64,000 nt of DNA from assembly GCA_001692895.1 (NCBI GenBank), contig KV748254.1, forward strand, positions 186,001-250,000, written 5' to 3'. A model generated the notes under the pieces. The model made no database searches. It was given only the letters and a program-made list of their open reading frames with translations, and was not told where the DNA came from. Source of the stretch: Cenococcum geophilum 1.58 (lineage: Eukaryota > Ascomycota > Dothideomycetes > Gloniales > Gloniaceae). Position 1 is the first letter of the stretch, and each line of letters begins with the position of its first letter. Of the stretch, positions 23,100 to 34,300 are shown piece after piece. The position numbers and the translations under genes are program-made.

Positions 23100-26000
23100 T
23101 TTAATATAAAGGTGGAAGTAGAAGCCTAGATCCGGAGAGAGGTATTTAGAGGCTCTAAAACTGCGTTATAAGGAAGTAAACGGACGCTAGTATAGACCTC
23201 TTATATTAGGACACCGGAAAACACTTATAATTATATAGTATAATACCAATAATAGTAGGAATGGCGTACTACTCTACTTTCTATAAGAGGTAGAGTAGGC
23301 GGACCCCTAGTTAGATAGATTAGCTATCTAAGAGCTATAGCGGAGGGACTAAAGAAATATAATATATACTATAAAATCTTACTACCTAGTGTACGTGGGA
23401 GTAGGTAATATAAGGGTCTGCTTTTATATAAATAAGGCTATTGATATAAATAAGTGGGCGCCTATATACTACTTAGTGGACGCATATATAATTAAGCTGG
23501 AGGGCTGCGAGAGGACTATTTAGATTTATAATATTTATAACCCCTAATAGATGAATAGTAGTGTCTATATACTACTGGAGCTGCTAAGGGCTAAAGGAGA
23601 ACATATACTGTTAGGTGATTTTAATCTATACTACTCCTTTTAGGGGGGTGTAATAGTAATATGCGCGGATAACGCGGTAGATAACCTTATCCGCGCTATA
23701 AAGGCAGCTGGCCTAAGCCTAGCTACTAAGGCGGGTATAGAGACGTAGGTAAAGGGCATATTAAGGAGCACGCTAGACCTAGTGTTTACCTCCCCTTAAA
23801 TTACTAATAGGCTGCTATAGAGTTAAAGATAAGACCGCTGGTATATAGGGTCTAACCACTTTCCTATTATTATAGAGGTAGACGTAGAGACGCTAGAGGG
23901 GCCCCCCTTACCTAGGAAACCGCTATAGAAGAAGGCTAATTAGAAGGTGGTGTAGAGCGAGCTAGAGGGCTAACTCTAGCCCCTATATAGACTCCTATGC
24001 GATATAAGAGATAAACTAAATGCACTGGCGGAGGCTATATACTAAGTAATTGAGAATACTATAGCAAAAACAGTACCTAACGCGTGGCCCTCGCCGTAAG
24101 CCTTTAAAGTATAGTTAGAGGAATATATAGAAGTGGTAAAGGAAACCTAACAGGCCTTCCGGGCGTAGAAGGTCTCTTAGTTAATGCTTAACTGGATTAA
24201 CTATAGAGTTATATAGAATAAGAAGAAAAGGGCAATTTGATAAGAGGCTAATAAGTTATAGAGGAGGACCGTTAAAAAGCTAATAAATAACCCTAAAGGG
24301 ATGTGGAGAATAGCAAAATGGGCGTATATAGCGGACGGGAAGCCAAAGGCCCTACTATAGTTTCCTCCTATTAGTAGACTAGGAAAGGAGACCCTATACC
24401 ATAATAATAAGAAGAAGGCTACTATTCTTATAGAGCAGTTCTTTCCGCTACCGGTAGAGGCGGACCTTAGTAATATACTAGGGTTTGTATACCCAGAGCC
24501 GCGAACAGTAAAGAAAGTAGTTAAGGAGGAGGATATTATTACGGCCCTAAAGGGGCTTGCCCCTAATAAGGCCCTAGGTCTAAAGAAGATTACTAACTAA
24601 TTTCTTAAGACGTGCGGAGAATAGCTAGCCCTAGTGCTGGCTAAACTCTTTAGCAGCTGTATAGTAATTAGATATTACCTAAAACCGTTTAAAGACTCTA
24701 TTATAGTAGTCCTCTAGAAACTATAAAAGCTATCCTATACTATGGCAAAGGCCTACCGGCCAATTGCGCTGCTTAACACTATTAGGAAGCTACTTAAGAG
24801 AATAGTAGCCTACTAACTATCCAAAATTGCGGAGGAGATAGGTATGCTACCGGCTAGTTAAATAGGAGTAAGGCTGGGGCGCTTAACGTAAATAGCACTA
24901 GAGCTACTAACCTAATAGGTATATATGGTATAGAGGAGTAACCTAAACCTAGTAGCCTTATTACTTAGCCTTAATATTTCCGGGGCTTTTAACTGAGTCT
25001 CTTATAAAAGAATAATCTATAATATAAAGGCCTAAGCCGTACCTTACTAAATAGTATAGTTTATAAAGTCCTTTCTTAAGGATCGAACAACAAGGCTCTT
25101 AATTAGAGGATATATAGTATAAATAATATAAACGAACACCGGTATACCCTAAGGCTTAGTGCTGTCGCCAATCCTATTCCTCTTTTTTGCCTATATACTC
25201 CTACTAGAGCTATAAGGGGGAACCACTATAGCATTTGGATTTGTTGATAACTCTAATATACTAACGTATAGCAAGACTATGGAGGAAAACTGTAGAACTA
25301 TAGAAAGGGCGCATAAGGTATATATGGCGTGGGCACGCCGGTATAGGGTAGTATTTACCCCTAAAAAGTACTACCTTATCTATTTTATAAGGAGCTATAA
25401 GAAGTTTAATATAAAGGCTACAGCTAATATATATAGCTTTATAGAAGGCCTAGTTAGTAACCTATGTATATTAGGGGTATAAGTTAACTTAAAGCTTAAA
25501 TAAGGACCGTACGTTAATATTGTTAAGATAAAGGCGATTACCTGAATAGCCGCACTAACCTAGCTTATGGCCTCTATATGGGGCGCCTCCTTTTAAAAGG
25601 CGCGGATAATATACTCTGCTGTAGTCTGGTTGGTAATTTTATACGGATATAGTATCTAGTACTCGCCACCGGAGTGGATAAAGCCTAAGGAAATAAGTAA
25701 AACTAAGCTGCGCTAGCTGGGCGTAGTATAGAACCTATGCCTTTATACTATTACGGGGGCGTATAAATTAACGCTAATAGTAGTACTAGAGCATGAGACG
25801 GGGTTTCCGCCGCTTTAGATACATCTTAAAGAGCTAGCTGTAGCCTACGCGGAGAGAACGCGGGAAGGACTGGTAAGAGAGTATATTAAGAGGGAGTGTA
25901 ATATTATACGGGCTACGATAGCCTACTAACTCCGGCCTAGAATAAAGCTACTAATGCGGCCTATTAGACGGGATAAGCTTAAGAGGATAGTAGCTGCTAT

Positions 26001-26560
26001 CTTAGGAATAGATATACGGCTAATAGACTTATCTAAAGCGCAGTATAAGAGAAGTAGAAGGGCTAGGGTATAAGAGGTGTTTAAGGAGCGGTGGAAAAGG
26101 GAATAGGAAAAGTACTAGAGTACGCTTACCTACTATATAACGGCCTAGGCCGAGCTATAAAATAAGGAAGTCTTTAAACGCTACGCGAGGCTTATAAAGG
26201 TAGAGAGCATAATTAATACGCTGCTTAGAACTGAGTATATAGGGCTTAATAGATACCTCTACTACTAAAAAGTACTAAGGCACCCAACCCTAGCCTGCCT
26301 ATGCGGCTATAGCCAACAATTAATAATACACGTAGTGGTGTTTTACCCTAAACACGCTACTAGCTGGGCGGAAATATATTACTATGTTAGAATATCCTTA
26401 TATAAAGAGCTTTTAACTAAGCTAAAGGCTACTAAGGTAGTTGCGGACTAGTTTATATAGATAAACCTCTTACTATACCTTTTATTTGCTAGAGAGCTAG
26501 CTAGGGTAAAGAGAGGAGGCTAGAAAGTGCTTTAAGAGGCGGAGGATAAATACTGCAGGG
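23100..26560 (+). pseudogene. LINE ORF2: endonuclease and reverse transcriptase
   Basis: Endonuclease signature LLGDFNLYYSF at about 23607-23640 (family GDFN.HH). Reverse transcriptase at about 24540-25480: ALKGLAPNKALG, YRPIALLNTIRKLLKRIVAY, VALLLSLNISGAFN, and FGFVDNSNILTYSKT near 25235-25280 (family FADD/FVDD; the second Asp is now Asn), followed by TMEENCRTIERAHKVYMAWA, which happens to be free of stops. The C-terminal Cys/His region is at 26290-26360. Target-primed reverse transcription machinery; inactive here. Confidence 0.85.
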
Positions 26561-26569
26561 ATAGTAGAA

Positions 26570-26928
26570 TATAGTAGAATTTTGTAGATGGTAACCTAGC
26601 AGAAGTTGGCAGAACTCTAGTAACCTAGTAGAATTCGGCAGAACTTATTAACCTAGTAGAATTTAGCAGAATTTGGCAACCTAATAGAAGTTAGTAGAAT
26701 TTTAGCAACCTAACAGAATTTGGCAGAGTTTTAGCAACTTAATAGAATTTGGCAGAGTTTTAGTAACCTAATAGAATTTAGCAAAATCTTGGTAACCTAG
26801 TAGAATCTAATAACCTGACAGAAGTTAGCAGAACTTTAGCAACCTAGTAGAATTTAATAGAATTTGGTAACCTAGTAGAATTTAGTAGAGGTTAGTATCC
26901 TAATAGAACTTAACAAAACTTAGTAAGG
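26570..26928 (+). repeat. Degenerate tandem repeat, ~29-32 bp unit, about 12 copies
   Basis: Unit close to AACCTAGTAGAATTTGGCAG plus AATTTTAGT, varying mainly by transitions and short length changes. It follows the ORF2 region within the LINE. The same module, in reverse complement or partly rearranged, recurs at 29664-29785 and 39150-39240 inside LTRs of Gypsy C and E. Confidence 0.8.
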
Positions 26929-27338
26929 TATAGAGCTGCGTATATTAACGCAGATGCAAATAACGGAACCTTCTATACTACTACTAGCCTTATAGGCTAC
27001 CGGCCTATGCCCTACTTAGATAACTGGAGCAGCTAGAAACAGAACTTAGGCCCTAGCTATATACCCTACCGGACAGACCCAGGAGTACGTATTAAGATGG
27101 CTTTTCTATAGCGCCTTAAAGAGACGTCTACTCGTGCTTGGCAGTTACTAATTAGAAGAGAGGCTATATAGGCCGCATAATAAGCCATATAGGCCGTATA
27201 ATAAGAGAAGGAGAGATTTTATCCGGCCCCAGCGGTACGGTTCCCCTCTTATATATGTATATATATATACCTATATAAACCCGCTATATAGACCCTAACG
27301 GGAGCCGCAACAGCGTAATTAAATATTATAACATAATA
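26929..27338 (+). other. LINE 3' region after tandem repeat
   Basis: No convincing frame. Includes AGGCCGTATAATAA-type short repeats near 27165-27210 and TATATATATACC microsatellite near 27245-27275; ends ATTATAACATAATA before the duplication. Confidence 0.5.
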
Positions 27339-27352
27339 TATAATGATTTATA
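27339..27352. repeat. LINE target-site duplication, right (TATAATGATTTATA)
   Basis: Exact copy of 21434-21447. Confidence 0.88.
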
Positions 27353-28486
27353 ATATTTTAAGGATCTTATCTTAGTCCTCATTAGCGTCCTCTATTATTT
27401 AATTAATAGATATCGTAGGCTCTTCCTTTTAGAGCCTTATGTAGAGAGGTAGGGCTATATCTTCTTGAATAATATATAGAAGGCCCTTACTACGTAGGTA
27501 CGCGCAGAGCTGCGTCCATATTAGTACTAATTTAAACCGTTATTCTTACGGCGTTAAATGCCTAAATAGTCCTTACCTACGGCGACGCGGGAATAAATGA
27601 ATCAGAATAGTAAGAAATAACTTAGCACGGTAGGTGTGGTATCCTTTAATATAACCTGGAGTAAGGCGTTAGTGATCTTCTAAACTATTAAATAGCTAAA
27701 TTATTACAGCTTGGTAGTAACAAGTGCTTATAACTTAATAAACTAAATAATTAATTGAATTAAATAAAGTTATAATTATAACAAATATAGACCTTTAATA
27801 TAGGCCATTAAGATAGGCCTATATGGTGTAGCGATTAATAAGTGATTGCTACGGAAACAAACCAAAAAAGGAACGAAGGGGATCTGCTTATGTAGGCAGG
27901 AAACGCTTGTAGAGGACTCCTGCAGATCCCGGTAAGGTTCCGGGGCTAAGATCCAGGTTGGTTTGGGCTATCCCATAATCTTACAATCTCTCCGTCCAAT
28001 TGCGTTGGAAGTAGTAGCGATAATACCGAGGATCTGTATTGCGACAAGACAAACACTAACGCTGAAGATCACTAGAATTCACTTCTTCATACAGTTAGGA
28101 TGGTGAGTAAGGATTTGATAGTATCCACCAACACTCCTTCTAGATTAAGGTTGTGTTAGAGACCACGAATTGACGGGAAGACAATGCTGGTAGTGTCGCA
28201 ATGAATACTAGGTTTGGCTGTCACTTACAACCCAACCCTCCAAGAGACATGGAACCCCCACGATTCAATCAGGGTTCAATTTTTCAAATCTCCTCACTAA
28301 ACGCCGTGTCCCCAATTGCAACTACTAGCCGCTAAGTCTAGCAGAATATAACTACATCAAGACTTTCTGTACTACCTAGCCACCAGAATTTCCGCATTCT
28401 TGGCCTGCGTAGTGAACCTCATCTGAGTTCATCCTAGTCCTACCCACTGGGGGATATTGATTCCGGCTCCGGGAACTGGCTCTGCT
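27353..28486. other. LINE flank (27353-27840) then single-copy-looking DNA
   Basis: 27353-27840 is RIP-like and carries a minus-strand frame with few stops that I cannot assign to a family. From about 27840 the composition changes to ordinary genomic DNA; nothing in 27840-28486 is recognised as a gene. It is the 3' flank of the Slx9-like gene. Confidence 0.4.
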
Positions 28487-29011
28487 TCAAGTAGTAGCGA
28501 ACTCTGCTTTCTTTTCTGCTGTACTCTGGACGAAAGTCTTTAGCGCAGCCCATCGACTTCCAACCGCAGAATTGTTTGACCCGTAGGCTTGGGCTTGCGT
28601 GCTTCCGACCATCTGTGCTAGGTTCATACCGAACCTTTCTCTCTCCGTTTTTTCCAGCTTCTCCTTTCGCTTCATGGCACCTGGTCTGCTCTTTAAGCTC
28701 TTATGGTGTACTCTTGCTTGACCAACCACAGATTTATTTTGGTCTTGTCCGTTATCCATCTCAGGCAGCGCGTCGGCCAGAGATTCGAGGGTTGCGAAAA
28801 GCTTCTTATTGGGTCTCCTCCGCTTCTTCGATTTGGAACTTGCTCTCTCTATCTTGTTGACAAATGCTGAGTGCTTAATAGCACGTTTATCTTTCTTGGA
28901 GGAAGGAAATAGTGACGCATCAGATGTGGAGGTTTGGAAAATTAGCCGTTCCCATGGTCTGGCGGCTTTGGCTTTCACACGGAGGTCTGCACGCTTCTCC
29001 TGTGACGGAGC
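28487..29011 (-). CDS. SLX9: Slx9-like ribosome-biogenesis protein, 5' exon not resolved
   Basis: Fungal Slx9 family: nucleolar proteins linked to processing and export of the pre-40S (18S) ribosomal particle. The minus-strand frame has the family's landmarks in order: SKKDKRAIKHSAF, KKRRRPNKKL, LESLADALPEMD, then HHKSLKSRPGAMKRKEKLEK, ERERFGMNLAQM, and the C-terminal SRWAALKTFVQST. Very basic, as expected. The frame is open upstream only to a TAG at 29012-29014, whose last bases could be a splice acceptor (GTTAG, exon from 29011), so residues before APSQEKRADLR must come from an upstream exon I cannot place; GTG at 28978 is not a credible start. TGA stop at 28487-28489. No RIP-type stops, despite retrotransposons on both sides within 2 kb. 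Confidence 0.8.
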   Translation of the reverse strand, partial: APSQEKRADLRVKAKAARPWERLIFQTSTSDASLFPSSKKDKRAIKHSAFVNKIERASSKSKKRRRPNKKLFATLESLADALPEMDNGQDQNKSVVGQARVHHKSLKSRPGAMKRKEKLEKTERERFGMNLAQMVGSTQAQAYGSNNSAVGSRWAALKTFVQSTAEKKAEFATT

Positions 29012-29601
29012 CTAACAAAACTTAGCTGTACTCATCGAAACAGGCATTACTATAAATACCATGATCTCGACCTTGATCTCTTGAGGATGGCGAAGCAAAG
29101 GGCGGTATGCTAGGGAGTGGCTCAGGTGCCCGAAGTCGAAATTTGACTTTCTTAAAGTCGCTTCGGAATATGAAGATTAAATGTCAGAAACCATGATTAA
29201 CCACAGAAATTTACCGAATTGTAAGGGATATTATTGCGGTTACCTCGGGATGCCCCCAGGATTACCCGCGGACACCTTATCTCAGGGTGCCTCAGCCGCT
29301 TCTCCGAGGAATTTGTGGCGTTGCATGGCCCCACTCTCTTGCCACAGCCCCACTCTGGCAACTCGTGCAAACTCCTGAGCCAATTAGCGGCGCGCACTAA
29401 CTCCTACGAACTCCTAAGCCAATAGAACGTCGCGCTACCCCCTAGCCCCCCTATAACCCCAAAATTCCTTTATAAGGCGTTTAAAAGATTATAAATATAC
29501 GTTTACTATAAACTAGACGCAATTCTTAATATATATTAACTTTAAATAACTGTAAAAGGTAAGTCTAACTAGATGTAGCCCAGTTATAGTAGGAACGTCT
29601 C
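29012..29601. other. Upstream region of Slx9-like gene and transition into repeats
   Basis: Should contain the first exon and promoter of the minus-strand Slx9-like gene. Short frames on both strands around 29181-29425 have no motif. From about 29470 AT-rich repeat DNA begins. No element end can be fixed before 29602. Confidence 0.4.
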
Positions 29602-29986
29602 TGTTACAGAACTCTAGCTTATACCTACTTCTGTAATAGTTTTAGTTAAATACTTAATAGATAAATTCTAACGCTTTAACTAAATTCTGCCAAATCCTAC
29701 TAGTTTAATTAACTTCTGCTAAATTCTACTAGCTTAATTAACTTCTACTAAGTTCTATTAGATTAATTAAATTCTACTAAAGTTTGTTAAAGACTACGTG
29801 TATATATATATATATTAACCGCTAAGACTCTTAACTATTTAATTATAAGATTCTCTTATTATTCCTTTCTCTTCTTTACGCAATGTCTTATTTTCTATAA
29901 GAGCTTTACCCTTTAATTTAGATATAATATATTTATTCCTTTAAATCTACTTTAAAGCCTCTTTAAACCCTTATATTACGTTATAT
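29602..29986 (+). repeat. Probable 5' LTR of Gypsy C
   Basis: Starts TGTTACAGA like the LTR of copy E and, like it, contains the AAATTCTRCTA repeat module (29664-29785, unit 29-30 bp, about 3.5 copies). The 3' boundary is inferred from the start of gag; no second LTR confirms it. Confidence 0.5.
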
Positions 29987-30318
29987 TAATATAACTACTA
30001 TTAAAATAGCAAATAAACTCGAACCCCCTATATTAACTATAAGTATTATAGCCCTAGTTAAGGAGCAGTTATCTATAATATAATAGTCTTTTATAGATGC
30101 CTTAGCCTAGTAATAGGCTATATTAAAAGTTTAGCACTAATAATTAATAGAAGCAATCTATAAAGAACTCTATAACGTAAAAGCACTTATATTAAAGACC
30201 CTAATACCGCCTATAAATAAGATTAAAATAACTATATTAAAACCTAGCCTATTAAACACGAATTATAAACTAGTAATAGTAGCTTAACCTATATCTATAA
30301 TAAATCTAATATCTATTA

Positions 30319-30744
30319 ACGTATTCTACCACCGAGCCGGCAGAACCACCGAGCTGGCAAGTCCATTTCCCCACCAAAAATCGTAAAAATCACAATATAA
30401 TATCTTAACAACCACTTAATAATAAATTCTAATGATTTAGATTTAGACTTTTATATACACTCTGCAGCTTCTATTAAAGTTGCATAGTATATAGGTTAGT
30501 AGTTTTTAAGATATTAAAATTTGGGGGCCAAAATATGGCCAAATTACTATATCTTAAAAACTACTAACCTATATACTATGCAACTTTAATAGAAGCTGCA
30601 GAGTGTATATAAAAGTCTAAATCTAAATCATTAGAATTTATTATTAAGTGGTTGTTAAGATATTATATTATGATTTTTACGATTTTTGGTAGGGAAATGG
30701 ACTTGCCGGCTCGGTGGTTCTGCCGGCTTGGTGGTGGAATACGT
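30319..30744. mobile_element. Palindromic MITE, 196-bp arms, TA duplication
   Basis: Two 196-bp arms (30319-30514, 30549-30744) are near-perfect reverse complements (about five mismatches, all transitions) around a 34-bp spacer that is itself partly palindromic (TTGGGGGCCAAAATATGGCC). Flanked by TA (30317-30318, 30745-30746). Ends ACGTATTC followed by two ACCACCGAG-type motifs per arm and CCCACCAAAAATCG, the same layout as the Pogo-like transposon at 54135. No coding capacity. Inserted in gag of Gypsy C. Confidence 0.92.
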
Positions 30745-30856
30745 TATAAAATCTAAAAAGCTTTCTAACCCTTTAATATTTAATAGGAACTAAAATAACC
30801 TATATCCCTTTATAACTAAGCTCTGTTTTAAACTTTTAGTAAATTATAATTAATAC

Positions 30857-30861
30857 CCTAT
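30857..30861. repeat. Copia D target-site duplication, left (CCTAT)
   Basis: Identical to 37063-37067. Confidence 0.93.
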
Positions 30862-31042
30862 TGTTAGTTACACAAGGTAATATCACGTAGCTACGGTTCG
30901 TAGATAGTATGATGATTGTTGTTCTTAATGTTTTTATTAGGGGGGGGGGCGAGGAGCTTAAGGCTCCTCGCCACACTAGTGCCGCGGCGACACGTGACGG
31001 CAACTTGCCGCATGTAACGGCAACTTGCCTATATTCCCAACA
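30862..31042 (-). repeat. Copia D LTR, left (3' LTR), with G10 run and hairpin
   Basis: TGTTAGTTA...CCCAACA, 181 bp. Contains a run of ten G followed by CGAGGAGC TTAAG GCTCCTCG, a perfect stem, and a direct repeat of TAACGGCAACTTGCC. Confidence 0.92.
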
Positions 31043-31389
31043 CTAGCAACTCTTCTTTTGCGGTTGCCATCTATATATATATACCGCTCGACTAGCGTAA
31101 CAAATATTAATCCTCCTTACTTACTATTGCTATTATAATATAAGTCTCGCTATCCCAAAAGTTTGCCTCTTAGCACGTAGTGCTTTCTTACTTAGGAGTT
31201 GTAGGTAGATATCTTATTTAGAGGGCCGCTAAGGCGCTAGTAGTAAGCGAGCCAATAGCGATTTTCTATCCCGGGGATGGAAAATCCTAATTGGCTAGGT
31301 TAAGTTAGGGTCTGCAGAATCTAACTAATTAGACAACTTTAACCGGCGGTTAAAGTTCCTAGATATCTTAAGACCTTATATAACTAAGA

Positions 31390-34300
31390 AATTTCTAGGG
31401 ACTTTCTTTTAACCTAACCTTTAACTTATACACGTAGAGTATTTATATTAACAAACGTCTCTAATGCCTTATTTAGGTTCGCCTTTATTATCGCATCTAC
31501 TAGGTTATCTTAGCCATTAATCTATTAAATCTTAAAGAGTTTTTAACGCTTATAGGATTGCTAAAGTGCTATAATATTAATTATAAGGCGCTTCTCTTTT
31601 ATAGTACTAAGCTTAACTAAACACTTATAGAGGGAATATAAGTCGGTATATATAATTATAGGGATAATAGAAAGTTCAAGTTAATCTATAATTATCTTTA
31701 GGGTAGTTCCAATTATAATTGCTATATTAACTCCGCTAACCATTCTATATATCTCTAACACTAGAACGCTTTAAGTAATATGCTTACTTTTAGTTAAGCT
31801 CTAATAAATAAGGTTACCGTAAATTGTAAAGTTATTCTCTCTAGTAGATTTATTTATAATAATAATCTTATATCCTAACTAAAAGCTAAAATCTTTATTA
31901 TTTATAAACAATCTATTAATAAATATAAAGAGCTTAGCGGTAGGAAAATTAATAGGCATATAGAGTAGTCCCCAATTAAAATAGTTTATTTACTAAAAAA
32001 GACGCTTATTTAGGGCAAGAACGTCATCCTTAGTTAGTTTTTAGTATTAAGTGGTAATAGAGAGATCAAATAAAGCTTTAGGTTAATAGATAGAAGTAAC
32101 ATAAGCTCCGCAAGCGCGTTACTCTACGTATCCTTACTTTAAAGAATTAACGTTAATAACGTTAATCTTCTTGCCTTAACCCTTCTGGCGTAAAGTAATA
32201 GAATCCTTATTTAGGGAGAGGATGCATCTATTAAAGAGTAATAGTATTATTAAATTAAACTTTTCCTTTAGCTTTACTATAAGATTTACCTTTACTAGCT
32301 CGTCTTCTTTAAGAGCTAAGAATTAGTCGTCTCCTAAGATAATTATATTATTAGTTTATATGCCAATAATTCTAAATAGAGTTTCCGTAGTTGTAATAAG
32401 GAAGCATAGATTAAATATAGAAGTAGTTATTAAAAGCTTTTCTTTATAGTGCTTACTATAGGTAGCCCATTAGTAAGTTTCTACCTCTACAATTCTATAT
32501 AATGGCTTAAGCACAACCATAATTGTATCTTTAGGATACTAGTAGCGAATTTACTCTAAAAGGTATGCCAATATTAAGCGCTAAAGGTGCGTCTCTAATT
32601 AGGTATAGGCTTAAGTAATATCTCGTAAATAAACCGCCATTCTATTCTTTATTAAGGAGGGAGCTAGCGTAATAATAACTTACTAACTAGCTCGTTAAAT
32701 CGTAGGAGACTATATAAGAATTACCTCCTTACCATTATTATTATAGCCTTAGATAACAAGCCTTAATTTCTTAAATAGGGCGTCAGTAGCTTTACCCTTA
32801 ATCTTATTAACTATTCTTAACTTAAAGATGCGAACTCCATTAAACTTAGTAGGGTTATACTTCTTAAATTTAAAGACTCCTCTTGCAATAAAACCGTTAA
32901 TCTCCTACTTATTAGATGCTTGGAATAGAGCTCCTAGGGTTATAATACAACCTTCCTTTTAGAGCTGTTTTGCGAGCTTAAAGTTAGCCTTCTCTTTAGT
33001 TATTATAAAGGCCATTAATAACTTAACTCTATTCTTAATAGCGGCAACAAATTATTCTTTAAAATTAATAAGATATTAGCAATTTTGTAATCCTTTTAGG
33101 CGACCTCTACCGCGTCATAGTTATAGCGTATCTACTATAATTATATTGGGATTATAGTCGCCTTCTAGAGCACGTTAATTATAGTTCTCCTCTAGGGCAT
33201 CTTTTAGGGTATCCTATAAAGGCTTGGAATTATCATCTTTATAGTAAGGCTTAATAACAGTTAAATGGAATTAAGTAGGTCTATAAGGCATCTAAATAGT
33301 ATAAGTTTAACCATTAATTATAATAAGTTGGTGTAGGCCTAACTATCCTCCCCTTTTACGCTATACGCGTACTTTAGACTAAAGTGGTAGATTGAGCGTA
33401 GTTAAGGTATTTGGGCTATTTCTCATTCCTAGTGCGTTATTAACCTGGCGTATAGCGTAAAGACATTACACCTTCTTTATTACCTTATAAATAGCCTTAG
33501 CTTATTATATAATAGAGGGAGATAGTAAAAAATCGTTAGTTATTTAAGGGTAGGCGCTAAAGACTAGTAATGTAGGTACGAGTCTATCTGGGCCAGCGGA
33601 ATTATTAATAGCTTTAATAGCTATTTATAAGGTAAGTTTTTTGCTAGTATCCTTTAGTTTTAAAGAGATAATCTTATATACGCGGCATAATGGTATATAA
33701 TATTACTCCACTTTTCTAATACTATTATATGCCTTAACGGGGACTTCCTTAACCTCAATTACCATTGCCTTTATCTATTATTGGAACTCTATAGATAAGA
33801 AGTTCTTTTTTATATTATAGATAATTTAATTAAGGGGTCCTAAATAGATATTAATCTAGTATAACTAAAGGGTATCCTATGCGTTTCTAGCTAATATATC
33901 TTTTAAGAAACGCGCGGCTTAAAAGGAAGTTAAAAAGTTAATAACTTGGAGTACTAGCTTGCCGCTAAGATATATAACGTTAATAATAATATAGAAGTTA
34001 AAGTTATAGTCATCCTTAAGGGTGAACTTAAATCGGCTAGGGGACTTCTGGTTTATTTGGTAGTAATAGCAGTACTTTATAAGATGCTTAATTGCCTTAA
34101 CCTTAACTTTATAGCCTACTTGCTAAAGAACCCTAAGTAATTAATAAACGGATAGGTGGCTAAAATAACGGTATAGTTAACGTAACTCTAACTTAGTTAA
34201 ATAGCTCTAAGCAATACTCTTTTCTAGTTATTAAAGGAGCAGCTAAAGGTAACCCTACTTACATATAATAGGCACCCAATTATCTCCCTGCACGAGTATA

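Larger units (their letters stand above)
21448..27338 (+). mobile_element. Tad1-like non-LTR retrotransposon (LINE), full length, RIP-degenerate
   Basis: 5.9 kb flanked by a perfect 14-bp duplication. The 3' end is ATAACATAATA rather than a long A tail. ORF1 has gag-like zinc knuckles; ORF2 has an apurinic endonuclease and a reverse transcriptase in the order typical of fungal Tad elements. No RNase H seen by eye after the RT; a C-terminal Cys/His region (LACLCGY...VFYPKHA, 26290-26360) follows. A ~29-bp tandem repeat lies in the 3' part. The 5' leader (21448-21800) is less mutated than the coding part. Confidence 0.87.

Noticed and set aside
25279-25482. Stop-free 67-codon frame as a separate gene
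   Set aside because: It is part of the LINE reverse transcriptase, open only because this stretch lacks convertible codons.
26570-26928. CRISPR-like array
   Set aside because: Units are contiguous and degenerate with no unique spacers, in a fungal LINE; a minisatellite.
28240-28300. tRNA-like GGTTCAATT near 28275
   Set aside because: No matching acceptor, D or anticodon arms could be folded around it.
28576-29015. Plus-strand frames opposite the Slx9-like gene
   Set aside because: Antisense shadows of a well-conserved minus-strand coding region.
29181-29425. Overlapping short frames on both strands upstream of the Slx9-like gene
   Set aside because: No motif, no coherent protein, mutually overlapping.
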